64,000 bases of DNA, taken from UBA7330 sp965243485. GTDB taxonomy: Bacteria; Bacteroidota; Bacteroidia; Cytophagales; Cyclobacteriaceae. The notes under the pieces are model-generated. The model did not search any database. It had not been told where the DNA came from and saw only the letters and a list, made by a program, of their open reading frames with translations. A program made the translations under genes and the position numbers. How positions within the stretch are numbered: position 1 is the stretch's first letter; each line of letters opens with the position of its first letter. The stretch spans positions 3,100,001 to 3,164,000 of the forward strand of contig CBDEVP010000001.1 in the NCBI GenBank assembly GCA_965243485.1. The letters run 5' to 3'. Shown piece after piece: positions 16,906-26,014 of this stretch.

Positions 16906-17831
16906 TCCTGGTCGATGACATAGAGACCTTTAAGTGCTCGGATCACAGCATCGTGACTTCCGGCACATTTGATGGCGTGCATGTGGGCCATCAAAAGATC
17001 CTCAGGCAACTGGTGGAAACAGCGAGGCAGAATAACGGACAAAGCATTGTCATTACCCTTTGGCCTCACCCAAGGTTTGTATTGAAGAAGGATCCCGGAT
17101 CACTCCGGCTATTGTCCACCTTTGAAGAAAAAGCATCACTGATAGAAAAACTGGGCGTAGATATCTTATTGAAAATTCCTTTCACTCATGAATTTTCGGA
17201 GATCTCATCAGAAACTTTTATCCGTGACATACTGATACAAAAATTAAAAACGAACGTTCTAATCATCGGGTATGACCACAGGTTTGGAAAGAACAGGGAA
17301 GGGAGTTTTGAATACCTGAAGGAACATTCGGATCAATTCGGATTTGAAGTGATGGAAATACCCAGGGAAGACGTAGATCACATGGGAGTAAGTTCGACGA
17401 GGATCCGTGACGCTTTAGCGAAAGGTGAGGTGCATGAGGCTGCCGATCTGCTGGGCCGGAATTATGCATTGAGTGGTTTCGTAAAAGACGGTGACCGGAT
17501 CGGCAGGAGTATTGGTTTTCCTACCGCGAACATTGATGTGCCCGAAACCTATAAGCTGATCCCCGGTGATGGTGCCTATGCAGTCTATGTACACCTGGAA
17601 GGAAAAAAATACGATGGTATGCTAAACATCGGCTGGAGGCCCACCGTTTCAGGTCAGGAGCGTAGAATTGAAGTCAATATATTTAATTTTGACCAGGACA
17701 TTTACAACAGGAGACTGACTGTAGAATTTGTCAGACTTCTGCGTAAAGAAAAAAAGTTCCGGGGTATTGAAGAGTTAAAAAATCAACTGAATCAGGATAA
17801 ACAGGAAGCGCTCCAGGTATTAAGCAACTAA
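16902..17831 (+). CDS. ribF: Bifunctional riboflavin kinase/FAD synthetase
   Basis: A 309-residue cytosolic enzyme that makes FMN and then FAD. The N-terminal FMN adenylyltransferase domain has SGTFDGVHVGHQ (near residue 26) and YDHRFGKNREG; the C-terminal flavokinase domain has RIGRSIGFPTANID and GDGAYAVYV. The start is the ATG that overlaps the truB stop, with the conserved strand VTSGTFDG at the right distance. FAD is also the substrate of the ApbE protein encoded further along. Confidence 0.94.
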   Translation: MILVDDIETFKCSDHSIVTSGTFDGVHVGHQKILRQLVETARQNNGQSIVITLWPHPRFVLKKDPGSLRLLSTFEEKASLIEKLGVDILLKIPFTHEFSEISSETFIRDILIQKLKTNVLIIGYDHRFGKNREGSFEYLKEHSDQFGFEVMEIPREDVDHMGVSSTRIRDALAKGEVHEAADLLGRNYALSGFVKDGDRIGRSIGFPTANIDVPETYKLIPGDGAYAVYVHLEGKKYDGMLNIGWRPTVSGQERRIEVNIFNFDQDIYNRRLTVEFVRLLRKEKKFRGIEELKNQLNQDKQEALQVLSN

Positions 17832-17833
17832 AT

Positions 17834-18646
17834 ATGAACAAGTCCTTTATTGGCCTCTTAATTATTTTGATCCTTGCAGGATGCAAAGGATCTTCCGGAC
17901 GGGTTTCATCCATGTTTTTTTCGGTCTCTGATGACCAGAAGCTTGGGTTAGAAGTACAAAAACAAATAGAATCCAATCCGAAGGAATATCCGATACTTCC
18001 TGAGGCGAAATATCCTCAGAGCTATCAATACATCCGTGACATGACTGCTGAGATCGTGAACAGTGGGAATGTAGCCTATAAAGATGATTTTGCCTGGGTG
18101 GTAAAGATCATCCAGGACGATAAGACGCTCAATGCTTTTTGCACTCCGGGTGGTTATATATATGTCTACACCGGACTGATCAAGTATTTGAATACTGCCG
18201 ATGACCTGGCCGGAGTCATGGGGCATGAGATTGCCCATGCGGACCGGCGACATTCGATCAAGCAGCTGGAAAAACAATATGGTATTTCATTGCTTTTGAC
18301 GATCGCTCTGGGTGGGAGTGCATCCCAGACAGCCGAAATTGCCGCTCAACTGGCAGGAAAAGGTGCTATACTGGCTTTCAGCAGAGGAGCAGAGTCGGAA
18401 GCAGATGAGTATTCGGTACGGTATCTCTCGGGCACAGACTATGCCTGCAACGGGGCAGCCACCTTTTTTGAAAAGTTGCTCCAGGAGGGCAAAGCCGGAG
18501 GCACCCCTGCTTTTATGAGCACCCACCCGAGCCCTGATAATCGTGTGGAAGAGATCAATAAAATGGCAAAAAGTATAAATTGCTCCATGAAACCGATTCA
18601 GGAAAGCGGGATGACTTATGCCCGGTTTCAGGCAAGTTTGCCTTAA
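17834..18646 (+). CDS. M48-family metalloprotease lipoprotein, copy 1
   Basis: A 270-residue periplasmic or membrane-anchored zinc protease. The signal peptide ends in a lipobox (ILILAGC, Cys17). The zinc site HEIAH is in GVMGHEIAHADRRHS, with the third ligand in ESEADEYSVRYL. The length fits single-domain M48C/BepA-like proteases without TPR repeats. BepA-type enzymes police outer-membrane protein assembly; that role is inferred. The next gene is a full-length paralogue. The start lies two bases after the ribF stop. Confidence 0.9.
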   Translation: MNKSFIGLLIILILAGCKGSSGRVSSMFFSVSDDQKLGLEVQKQIESNPKEYPILPEAKYPQSYQYIRDMTAEIVNSGNVAYKDDFAWVVKIIQDDKTLNAFCTPGGYIYVYTGLIKYLNTADDLAGVMGHEIAHADRRHSIKQLEKQYGISLLLTIALGGSASQTAEIAAQLAGKGAILAFSRGAESEADEYSVRYLSGTDYACNGAATFFEKLLQEGKAGGTPAFMSTHPSPDNRVEEINKMAKSINCSMKPIQESGMTYARFQASLP

Positions 18647-18695
18647 TTTGAAAGAACGGAACAATTGTTGATAGAGGAAGACCGGAAATAATCAA

Positions 18696-19523
18696 TTGAA
18701 CATGCAAAAGATCAGAATTTATTTATTAGCTTTTTCGATAGTAAGTGTTGGGGTTTTAACCAATTGCGGAGACGGAGATGGGGTCAAATCCCTGTTTTTC
18801 TCCATTGAAGATGATAAGGAACTTGGCTTACAGGTCAGCCAGGAAATAGAATCAGACCCGGCCACCTACCCTATTCTCTCGGAAACAGAATATCCGGAGG
18901 CGTATGCCTACCTAAATGCCATGAAAAATGCCATCCTGTCAAGCTCTGAAGTGGCTTACAGAGATGAATTTGTGTGGGAGCTAAAGATCATCGATGCCGA
19001 TATTCTGAATGCTTTTGCCACTCCGGGTGGTTACATGTATGTATACACCGGACTGATCAATTACCTCGACAACCCAGACGATCTGGCCGGAGTCATTGGT
19101 CATGAGATAGCCCATGCTGATCGGAGACACTCTATCAAGCAGCTGGAAAAAGTCTACGGTGTACAGCTTCTATTGTCAATTGCATTGGGGAATAATCCTT
19201 CCCAGCTCGAACAGATCGCTGCTCAGATCGCGACGGCTGGTTCTTCTCTTGCTTTCAGCAGGGACAATGAGAGTGAAGCGGATGAATTTTCGGTAAAATA
19301 CCTGGCGGATACGAATTATGCGTGCAATGGAGCTGCCTCCTTCTTTTCAAAACTCATTGAGAATGGGCAGGACAGCGGTGTTCCCGAATTCCTGAGTACA
19401 CACCCCAATCCGGATAACCGGGTGGCGGACATCAATTCGGTTGCAACTACACAGGGCTGCGACACCACGCCTATTGCGGAAACAGGGATGACCTATAATG
19501 AATTTAAAGCAAGCTTACCATAA
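18696..19523 (+). CDS. M48-family metalloprotease lipoprotein, copy 2
   Basis: A 275-residue paralogue of the preceding gene, alike along the whole length: same layout from SLFFSIEDDKELGLQV to the GMTYNEFKASLP end. The lipobox is VLTNC. The zinc site is GVIGHEIAHADRRHS with ESEADEFSVKYL, so both copies look active. They arose by tandem duplication, and the 49-base spacer between them carries no obvious promoter. It is followed three bases later by gldC. Confidence 0.9.
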   Translation: MNMQKIRIYLLAFSIVSVGVLTNCGDGDGVKSLFFSIEDDKELGLQVSQEIESDPATYPILSETEYPEAYAYLNAMKNAILSSSEVAYRDEFVWELKIIDADILNAFATPGGYMYVYTGLINYLDNPDDLAGVIGHEIAHADRRHSIKQLEKVYGVQLLLSIALGNNPSQLEQIAAQIATAGSSLAFSRDNESEADEFSVKYLADTNYACNGAASFFSKLIENGQDSGVPEFLSTHPNPDNRVADINSVATTQGCDTTPIAETGMTYNEFKASLP

Positions 19524-19526
19524 CTT

Positions 19527-19859
19527 ATGAAGAGCTCGGAGATAAAACTACGCGTTGAGCTGGATGATGAGAACATTCCGGAAAAGATACTCTGGGATGC
19601 AGATGATAAAGATCAACCCGGATATTCCGAAAGTAAATCGGTGTCACTCTCGATTTGGGATCACCAAAATAAAAATACGCTGCGTATAGACCTTTGGTCC
19701 AAAGATATGCCTGTGGAAGATATGAAAAGGTTTTACATAGACTGTCTTGGAGGGCTTAGCCAGAGTTTACTGAATGCCACCGGAGATGAATTCATGTCTG
19801 GTGAGATTAACAACCTGTGCGATCGCCTGGTCGAACACGTAAAAAATGAGGCTGACTAG
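19527..19859 (+). CDS. gldC: Gliding motility protein GldC
   Basis: A 110-residue soluble protein. The segments SEIKLRVELDDENIPEKILWDADD, WSKDMPVEDMKRFYIDCLGGLSQSLLNATGDE and EINNLCDRLVEHVKNE match GldC of Bacteroidota. GldC is linked to gliding in flavobacteria but is also found in non-gliding relatives, so motility is not proven. No other gld or spr genes are in view. It is at the end of the ftsX-to-M48 run. Confidence 0.88.
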   Translation: MKSSEIKLRVELDDENIPEKILWDADDKDQPGYSESKSVSLSIWDHQNKNTLRIDLWSKDMPVEDMKRFYIDCLGGLSQSLLNATGDEFMSGEINNLCDRLVEHVKNEAD

Positions 19860-19865
19860 CCTGAA

Positions 19866-19873
19866 TATTTTTG
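19866..19873 (+). promoter_or_regulatory. Putative -7 element TATTTTTG
   Basis: Exact TAnnTTTG match just after gldC. A start point a few bases on would give a leader of about 75 bases to the ATG of the TonB-dependent receptor, which supports that later start. Confidence 0.4.
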
Positions 19874-19955
19874 TATAAAAGTGTCTGAGGCTTTTCAGGC
19901 GGAAATCTGGTTTTTTTTACGTAATATTATTTCGTATCAGATCAAAACCCATACG

Positions 19956-22847
19956 ATGATGAAACGCCCGATTGCAGGATCGCTATTATTGCCAATCCTA
20001 TTCCTTTGCCTTTCAAGTGCTTTTGCTCAAACAACTATTTCAGGTACCGTAACCGACGCTTCAAATAACGAACCCCTCATTGGGGTAAATATTCTGGTGC
20101 AGGGAACAGTACTTGGGACCACTACGGATATCAATGGTAATTTCAGCTTAAATGTTAGCTCCGAGCCGCCTTTTACGCTGGTGATCTCCAGCGTCGGTTT
20201 TGAAAGACAGGAGATTGAGATCACCGAAAGCCGGCAGGGTTTGAATATTCAGCTGGCCGAATCGCTGTTGCTTGGTCAGGAAGTCGTTGTATCCGCTTCA
20301 AGAGTGGAAGAAAGTATTCTGAAATCTCCTGTCAGCATTGAGAAAATGGACATCCTTGCTGTACAGAATACCTCTGCAGATAATTATTATAAAGCGATTG
20401 CTAACCTGAAAGGCGTGGATGTGGCCACAAGTAGTATTAACTTTCAGATACTTAATGCGAGAGGTTTTGCAAGCACTGGCAACACCCGGTTTGTTCAGCT
20501 GATCGATGGGATGGATACGCAGGCGCCTGCGCTCAATTTTCCGATCGGCAACCTCAATGGTCCTTCGGAGCTGGATGTGGAAAGCGTCGAACTACTCCCC
20601 GGAGCTTCTTCGGCACTATACGGACCCAACGCTTTCAATGGAGTATTATTGATCAACAGTAAGAGCCCTTTTGAATACCAGGGATTAAGTGCCTTTGCCA
20701 AAGTAGGGGTGAATCATGTGGGGGAGGAATCGGGCCATCCAACTTCACCAATGTATGAAGGCTCGATTAGGTATGCCAAAGCCTTCAAAAACAAATTTGC
20801 TTTCAAGGTGAATGCCTCCTATGCCCGGGCGGAAGACTGGCACGGACAGTCGGATTTTGACAGGAACGCCTTTCTTCAGCCTGAAGGATTTAATTTCAAT
20901 CCTGCCGCTGACCGGCTGCATACCATGGGTGATGAGGCTTTCTCCAATATTGGATTTCTGTCATTTGCGGCCATTACAGCTTTCAATGTGCAGGGAACGC
21001 CTGCAGACAATCCCACTTTCCAGGGACTCAGGGCCTTGTTTGCTGATGTAAGGGATTATCTTGAAGCAGGGGATGTCCCGGGACATACTGTGGCCAGGAC
21101 ACCTTTCGAAGAAGCAACACTGATCGACTACGGTGCTGAAAATCTTAAAATTAATACCGGACTTTACTACCGGATCAACGATAATCTGGAATTGAGCTAT
21201 ATGTATAATGCAGGATTTGGGACGAGTATTTATACAGGCGCCCAGAGGTACGCCCTATCGAATTTTGGTATACAGCAACATAGGTTACAACTCAGAGGTA
21301 GCAATTTTTTTGTTCGAGGATATACTACCCTCGAAAACTCAGGTGATTCATATATTACCGAATTTCTGGGAACGCTGATGGGCGAAGGATATGCAACTAA
21401 TAGTTCCTGGTTCGCAACATACACCTCCCGATACCTGAGGCATTTGTTGAATATCGGATTAAATCCCGGAGAGATCCAGAACCTTGCAAATGACCAAAGG
21501 GTTTCTATCCAGCAGGATGCCCACATGTTCGCAAGGTCCATCGCCGATGCCGCCAGGTATGCGGAAGGCGGGACGCTTTTCAATGCACAAAGAGACCGGA
21601 TCTTTGAGGATAAAGAATCGATTCCCAATGGACCTTTCTTTGATGATGCCTCCAAAATGTATCATGGTGAATTCCAGTATGACCTTTCCGAAACGCTGAA
21701 TAACACAGTCGATGTTCAGGTGGGCGGAAGTTACAGAGTATTCGATCTCAGATCGGGAGGCACGATCTTCCCGGATGAGGATGGTGGCATCCAGATCAAC
21801 GAGGTAGGGGCCTATGCACAGGCGGGAAAAGAGTTGGTGCCTGAGGTGTTGCGATTGTCAGGTTCATTAAGATTTGATAAAAATCAGAATTTCAACGGGC
21901 AGCTCAACCCCCGGATCAGTACTGTCTACACGTTTGCACAGAACCATAACCTTAGGGCCTCTTTCCAGACCGGATTCAGGAATCCGACCACCCAGGGTCA
22001 GTATATTGACTTAAATATCATTAGTGCCAGATTATTGGGTGGCTTGGAGGAGAATTATGAATCTTATCAATTAACCACCAATGCTTATACCGGTGGTTCT
22101 GTTCAGGCATTCAGATCTGCCTACTTTGATGATCCTTCTGCCGGTTTTGGTAGCTATGCCGGGTTACTTGTACCTGTAACCAGTTTTGATCCTGTAAAGC
22201 CGGAAAAAGTGAGGTCATTTGAGGTAGGTTATAAAAGTCTGATTGATAATAAGCTGCTTATAGACGCTGTTTACTTTTTTAACTCCTATACTGATTTTAT
22301 CACACAGATCAGGATCCACAAGGCCTCCGATAATATTGGTACCAACCCGTCAGCGATCACCTCATTGCTTAGTAGCAATGCGGATAATACCTTCCAGATC
22401 TACACCAACCTGGATGACCAGGTCACTTCTCAGGGAGCGGCAATTGGTTTGACATACAGTCTGCCGAGGGGATACAACATTGGCGGTAACTATAGCTGGA
22501 ACAAGCTGATTGGAGGGTTTACCGAGAACAACCTGGCTGAGTTTAATACCCCTGAGCACAAATTCAATCTGAATTTTGGCAATAGGAAAGTCATTGATAA
22601 TCTGGGATTTAATATTACCTACCGCTGGCAGGAAGCTTTCAGGTGGGAATCATCCTTTGCCATCGGGCCAGTACCTGCCTACAGTACGCTGGATGCACAG
22701 GTTTCCTATAAATTATCTGACCTGAAGTCGATCATTAAACTGGGCGGATCCAACTTATTTAACCGGTACTACGTACAAAGTTTAGGAGGTCCCTCTATAG
22801 GGGCCATCTATTATGTTTCGATCACCTTTGACGAATTGATGAATTGA
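19956..22847 (+). CDS. TonB-dependent receptor with carboxypeptidase-like N-terminal domain
   Basis: A 963-residue outer-membrane beta barrel. The signal peptide ends at AFAQ. A CarboxypepD_reg-like domain follows (TISGTVTDASNNEPLIGVNI), then the plug domain (VVVSASRVEESILKSPVSIEKM, VELLPGASSALYGPNAFNGVLLI) and a long barrel ending in an aromatic-rich strand. No SusD partner and no FecR/sigma genes are adjacent, and no STN domain is present, so the substrate is unknown; siderophore, cobalamin or other ligand are options. The frame stays open to a GTG at 19881, but the tandem ATGs at 19956 and 19959 directly precede the signal peptide. Confidence 0.92.
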   Translation: MMKRPIAGSLLLPILFLCLSSAFAQTTISGTVTDASNNEPLIGVNILVQGTVLGTTTDINGNFSLNVSSEPPFTLVISSVGFERQEIEITESRQGLNIQLAESLLLGQEVVVSASRVEESILKSPVSIEKMDILAVQNTSADNYYKAIANLKGVDVATSSINFQILNARGFASTGNTRFVQLIDGMDTQAPALNFPIGNLNGPSELDVESVELLPGASSALYGPNAFNGVLLINSKSPFEYQGLSAFAKVGVNHVGEESGHPTSPMYEGSIRYAKAFKNKFAFKVNASYARAEDWHGQSDFDRNAFLQPEGFNFNPAADRLHTMGDEAFSNIGFLSFAAITAFNVQGTPADNPTFQGLRALFADVRDYLEAGDVPGHTVARTPFEEATLIDYGAENLKINTGLYYRINDNLELSYMYNAGFGTSIYTGAQRYALSNFGIQQHRLQLRGSNFFVRGYTTLENSGDSYITEFLGTLMGEGYATNSSWFATYTSRYLRHLLNIGLNPGEIQNLANDQRVSIQQDAHMFARSIADAARYAEGGTLFNAQRDRIFEDKESIPNGPFFDDASKMYHGEFQYDLSETLNNTVDVQVGGSYRVFDLRSGGTIFPDEDGGIQINEVGAYAQAGKELVPEVLRLSGSLRFDKNQNFNGQLNPRISTVYTFAQNHNLRASFQTGFRNPTTQGQYIDLNIISARLLGGLEENYESYQLTTNAYTGGSVQAFRSAYFDDPSAGFGSYAGLLVPVTSFDPVKPEKVRSFEVGYKSLIDNKLLIDAVYFFNSYTDFITQIRIHKASDNIGTNPSAITSLLSSNADNTFQIYTNLDDQVTSQGAAIGLTYSLPRGYNIGGNYSWNKLIGGFTENNLAEFNTPEHKFNLNFGNRKVIDNLGFNITYRWQEAFRWESSFAIGPVPAYSTLDAQVSYKLSDLKSIIKLGGSNLFNRYYVQSLGGPSIGAIYYVSITFDELMN

Positions 22848-22867
22848 TTCTGTTGAAGCATTAGATG

Positions 22868-22896
22868 AAGCCTGGTCAGTCTGATCAGGCTTTTTT
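22868..22896 (+). terminator. Rho-independent terminator
   Basis: An 11-bp stem (AAGCCTGGTCA / TGATCAGGCTT, one G-T pair), three-base loop, then six T. It follows the TonB-dependent receptor gene. Confidence 0.85.
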
Positions 22897-22918
22897 CATA
22901 TATTTAGCCTGAATTAGT

Positions 22919-23752
22919 ATGCAAGAGAAAGATTTCAAGCGGTTTCCCCAACTCAGGCGTAAGCTTTATATCATCGTTTTCGAAACAGATACGCGTGCCG
23001 GAAAGCTATTCGATGTGGTGCTACTTTGGGCCATCTTGGGAAGCATTCTGGTGGTGACACTGGAAAGTGTAAAAGAACTGGATGAGAGATACGAAGTGCT
23101 TTTTGAGGTCATTGAATGGATCTTTACCATTCTTTTTTCCGTTGAGTACCTCCTGAGGATCTTTATCCTGAAAAAACCGCTGAAATATGTATTCAGCTTT
23201 TTGGGAATCATTGATTTTCTGGCGCTTGCACCCACCTACCTGTCCCTTTTTGTCACCGGAGGCGCTTATCTTGTCGTTATCAGAGCCATCAGATTGCTCA
23301 GGATCTTCAGGATATTGAAGCTTTCCAGATACCTGAAAGAAGCACAAATGCTGGGAAATGCATTGATCGCCAGCAAGTATAAGCTTTTGGTATTTATTGG
23401 AACAGTGATGAGCGTCGTGCTGATCATGGGCACACTGATGTATGTTATCGAAGGAGCGGATAATGGGTTTACCAGCATTCCCAGGAGCATTTACTGGTGT
23501 ATTGTTACCATTACTACAGTCGGATATGGAGACATAGCTCCGCAAACCATCATCGGGCAGACCCTGGCTTCTATTCTGATGCTGATGGGATATGCGATCA
23601 TTGCTGTCCCGACAGGCATTGTAACCGGTGAGCTGGTGAGAGAAAATACCCGAAAAGCTTTTGCAAAAATGCGGAACTGCAAAAATTGTGGCACTCCCAT
23701 TGAAGATCCAGAAGATAATTATTGCAGGAACTGTGGCAGTAAGCTCAAATAG
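22919..23752 (+). CDS. Voltage-gated potassium-type ion channel with C-terminal zinc ribbon
   Basis: A 277-residue six-helix channel. Helix S4 near residues 118-140 carries regularly spaced Arg/Lys (VIRAIRLLRIFRILKLSRYL), the voltage sensor. The selectivity filter TTVGYGD follows the pore helix, which marks potassium selectivity. After S6 the C-terminus holds Cys254, Cys257, Cys269 and Cys272 in CKNCG...CRNCG, a zinc ribbon that is not part of ordinary bacterial Kv channels and may act as a cytosolic metal or redox sensor or assembly domain (inference). Terminators lie on both sides, so it is monocistronic. Confidence 0.9.
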   Translation: MQEKDFKRFPQLRRKLYIIVFETDTRAGKLFDVVLLWAILGSILVVTLESVKELDERYEVLFEVIEWIFTILFSVEYLLRIFILKKPLKYVFSFLGIIDFLALAPTYLSLFVTGGAYLVVIRAIRLLRIFRILKLSRYLKEAQMLGNALIASKYKLLVFIGTVMSVVLIMGTLMYVIEGADNGFTSIPRSIYWCIVTITTVGYGDIAPQTIIGQTLASILMLMGYAIIAVPTGIVTGELVRENTRKAFAKMRNCKNCGTPIEDPEDNYCRNCGSKLK

Positions 23753-23778
23753 AAAAGACCAGCGTCAACTGGTCTTTT
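23753..23778. terminator. Bidirectional terminator hairpin
   Basis: Perfect 10-bp stem AAAAGACCAG / CTGGTCTTTT with a six-base loop. The A and T runs at the two ends allow termination of both the channel gene and the convergent FAS1 gene. Confidence 0.85.
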
Positions 23779-23801
23779 CTGATGATCAAATCTTATATTT
23801 A

Positions 23802-24896
23802 TTATTGGGGTACAGGAGGGGACATGACACCTGCAATGATATGTATAATACCATTCTGCTTGGTCAACAAATCAGGTAAAGCTGTATTAGGTACTGCAAC
23901 TTCAGCTTCAAACTCCTGATCCCCATTACTATCGATGAAGATACCAATGCCATTTTGTGCTCCGGCTGAATTAAAAAGGAAATACAAGGGCACCTCAAGT
24001 GCACTGGAGTAAGAAGAAATTCCAGGGTCCATGGCAGCAGTGCTGGTTAGTTCAGCAGCTGTGACCTCATCCAACACCACGTGATTCGCCAGAATTCCAT
24101 ACCAGGTCTCGCCGGTAAAGCTGCTTAATCCGGGAACCTGTTCCAGAGTCTCATTGGTAGGTGCAAAAACAGTGTGGGTAGTACTACCTGTCAAAATGCC
24201 TATAAGCGATGGTTTCTGATTGGTAGCTGCATAGACCTCGGCTTTTTCAATACCGTCTGCAAGCATTGAGAAACTCGCTCCGAGGGCCAGTGTACCAAAA
24301 GTAGTGGGTAGTAATGTAGCAAAGCCATCCATCGATAATGGGAACAATACGCTACCTGTTGTATGAATTACACCATTGGTGGCTTCAATATCCGCACTAA
24401 CTATCTGAATATTTTTGTTGGTGGAAGAACCTGTAAACAGCGTCCCATCCTGGTTTACTGTAATCACTTCATCCACTCCATCCTGAGGAACCGCCAGGGT
24501 CATGATCTCTGTCCCTGCTGTTAGATCACCCGAATTGTACCTTGTTGCAGAAACATGGTAGGCCAGCACATTTGCGATAATTTCAGGATTTACCGATCTG
24601 ATATCTGGAGGAAAACCCGTGGTTTGTGTTATTAAAGATATGAAGGCCGTATTTGTGGGGGCAAATAATGTGTATTCACCCGTTGTGGACTCCAGGATCT
24701 CCGCCACTTCGGGAAATAAACCCAGGTACTTTGCCAGGGAATCCAGTCCTTCGGTACTTTCTACAATCTCCAGAATATTCTGGGTCGGGCCTTCATCCTC
24801 GTCCTTATTACATCCTGCCAATGCCATCGCTCCGACAGCAAAAACAGCCAGCACGAGCAACTTAATCTGCTCTCTATAAATTGCTAATTTTTTCAT
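23802..24896 (-). CDS. Fasciclin (FAS1) domain lipoprotein
   Basis: A 364-residue envelope protein. The lipobox is ALAGC (near residue 29), followed by an acidic NKDEDEG linker. Two FAS1 domains follow: the first from about NILEIVESTEGLDSLAKYL with YTLFAPTNTAFISL and VLAYHVSATRYNSGDL, the second from about residue 205 with HTVFAPTNETLEQV and ILANHVVLDEV. FAS1 domains mediate adhesion or matrix contacts; the ligand is unknown. Single gene, ended by the bidirectional terminator. Confidence 0.9.
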   Translation of the reverse strand: MKKLAIYREQIKLLVLAVFAVGAMALAGCNKDEDEGPTQNILEIVESTEGLDSLAKYLGLFPEVAEILESTTGEYTLFAPTNTAFISLITQTTGFPPDIRSVNPEIIANVLAYHVSATRYNSGDLTAGTEIMTLAVPQDGVDEVITVNQDGTLFTGSSTNKNIQIVSADIEATNGVIHTTGSVLFPLSMDGFATLLPTTFGTLALGASFSMLADGIEKAEVYAATNQKPSLIGILTGSTTHTVFAPTNETLEQVPGLSSFTGETWYGILANHVVLDEVTAAELTSTAAMDPGISSYSSALEVPLYFLFNSAGAQNGIGIFIDSNGDQEFEAEVAVPNTALPDLLTKQNGIIHIIAGVMSPPVPQ

Positions 24897-25133
24897 TTGA
24901 GTTAACTCTTTGAATCTACATTAAAAATAACCAAAAAAAATCATGGAATGTTACAAGTTTGTTTCTTACATGAAATAAATATTTCCATCAATCCAAAGAC
25001 CCTTACCATCAAAAAATTGTTGGAACGGCACATTCAGCCAGATGATTTAGATCATCCGGTTCTTTGATGGTCCTCATCAGAAAGTAGTGGTGTATTTATC
25101 ACCTTAGTTATACCAAACCAAATAATTAAGGCC

Positions 25134-25934
25134 ATGAAAACGCAATTAATCAAATCCCCTCCTGCGGATCACAAACAGGACAACCTTGATCACGCACTTA
25201 GAGCAAATGAATTGTTGACTCCTCCGGTTAGCAAGAAACTGTATCAGGATATGATCGATATTAAGCGGATGAGGGCTGAAACCCAGCAGGCGCAGCAACG
25301 CTTGTTTCTGACCATTGGGCTGAGCCTGAGTCTGCTGCTATGTATTGTGGCGATGAACTGGAGATCTTACGATGAAGGTGAGATCGTGAATCTGGGTCAG
25401 CTCGATGCTGATTTCGATGAAGTAATGGAAGTGCCTCCCAGTGATCAGCCACCACCACCTCCTCCAAAAATTGAACAACCGATCATCGTCGAGGTAGATG
25501 ATAAAGAGGTGGTGCAGGAAATCGAGCTTGACTTTGACGTTGAAATTCTGGAAGAGACTGCTGTGGAAGAAGTGATTTTTGAAGCTCCGGCGATGGAGGA
25601 AGAAAAAGCAGATAAGATCTTTCAGATCGTGGAGGACCAGCCCGTTCCGAATGGAGGCCTGCAGGCATTCTACGAGTATGTTTCAGATAACCTGCACTAT
25701 CCACAACAAGCCATAAGAATGAACGTAAGCGGGAATGTGTTTGTCCAATTCGTTGTTGAGAAAGACGGTCGGATTACAGATGTGAAAGCCATTAAGGGAA
25801 TTGGTTCAGGTTGCGATGAAGAAGCAGTCAAAGTACTTGAAGCATCCCCTGCGTGGAATCCTGGAAAACAAAGAGGAGTACCGGTCAGAGTAATGATGGT
25901 CCTCCCCATAAGATTTGTCCTGAAAAAACAGTAA
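25134..25934 (+). CDS. TonB-family energy transducer
   Basis: A 266-residue protein with a cytosolic N-terminal stretch of about 57 residues, a membrane helix (near 58-76, FLTIGLSLSLLLCIVAM), a proline-rich and acidic periplasmic linker (QPPPPPPKIEQP), and a C-terminal TonB domain (about 180-266: LHYPQQAIRMNVSGNVFVQFVVEKDGRI, ending VRVMMVLPIRF). It transmits proton-motive force to TonB-dependent receptors. exbB/exbD are not adjacent. The long N-terminal tail is longer than in classical TonB. A strong terminator follows. Confidence 0.9.
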   Translation: MKTQLIKSPPADHKQDNLDHALRANELLTPPVSKKLYQDMIDIKRMRAETQQAQQRLFLTIGLSLSLLLCIVAMNWRSYDEGEIVNLGQLDADFDEVMEVPPSDQPPPPPPKIEQPIIVEVDDKEVVQEIELDFDVEILEETAVEEVIFEAPAMEEEKADKIFQIVEDQPVPNGGLQAFYEYVSDNLHYPQQAIRMNVSGNVFVQFVVEKDGRITDVKAIKGIGSGCDEEAVKVLEASPAWNPGKQRGVPVRVMMVLPIRFVLKKQ

Positions 25935-25956
25935 TTGGCTTTTCCAGGGTTTGGTG

Positions 25957-25988
25957 GATCCCGTCGCTCTTGACGGGATCTTTTTTTT
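25957..25988 (+). terminator. Rho-independent terminator
   Basis: Perfect 9-bp stem GATCCCGTC / GACGGGATC, six-base loop, eight T. Ends the tonB-like transcript. Confidence 0.9.
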
Positions 25989-26014
25989 GATCCAATGCTC
26001 CGAATAAAACGTAC

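Noticed and set aside
19881..19955. GTG start of the TonB-dependent receptor
   Set aside because: It would place 25 non-signal residues ahead of a clear signal peptide; a -7 element just before it implies that this stretch is leader.
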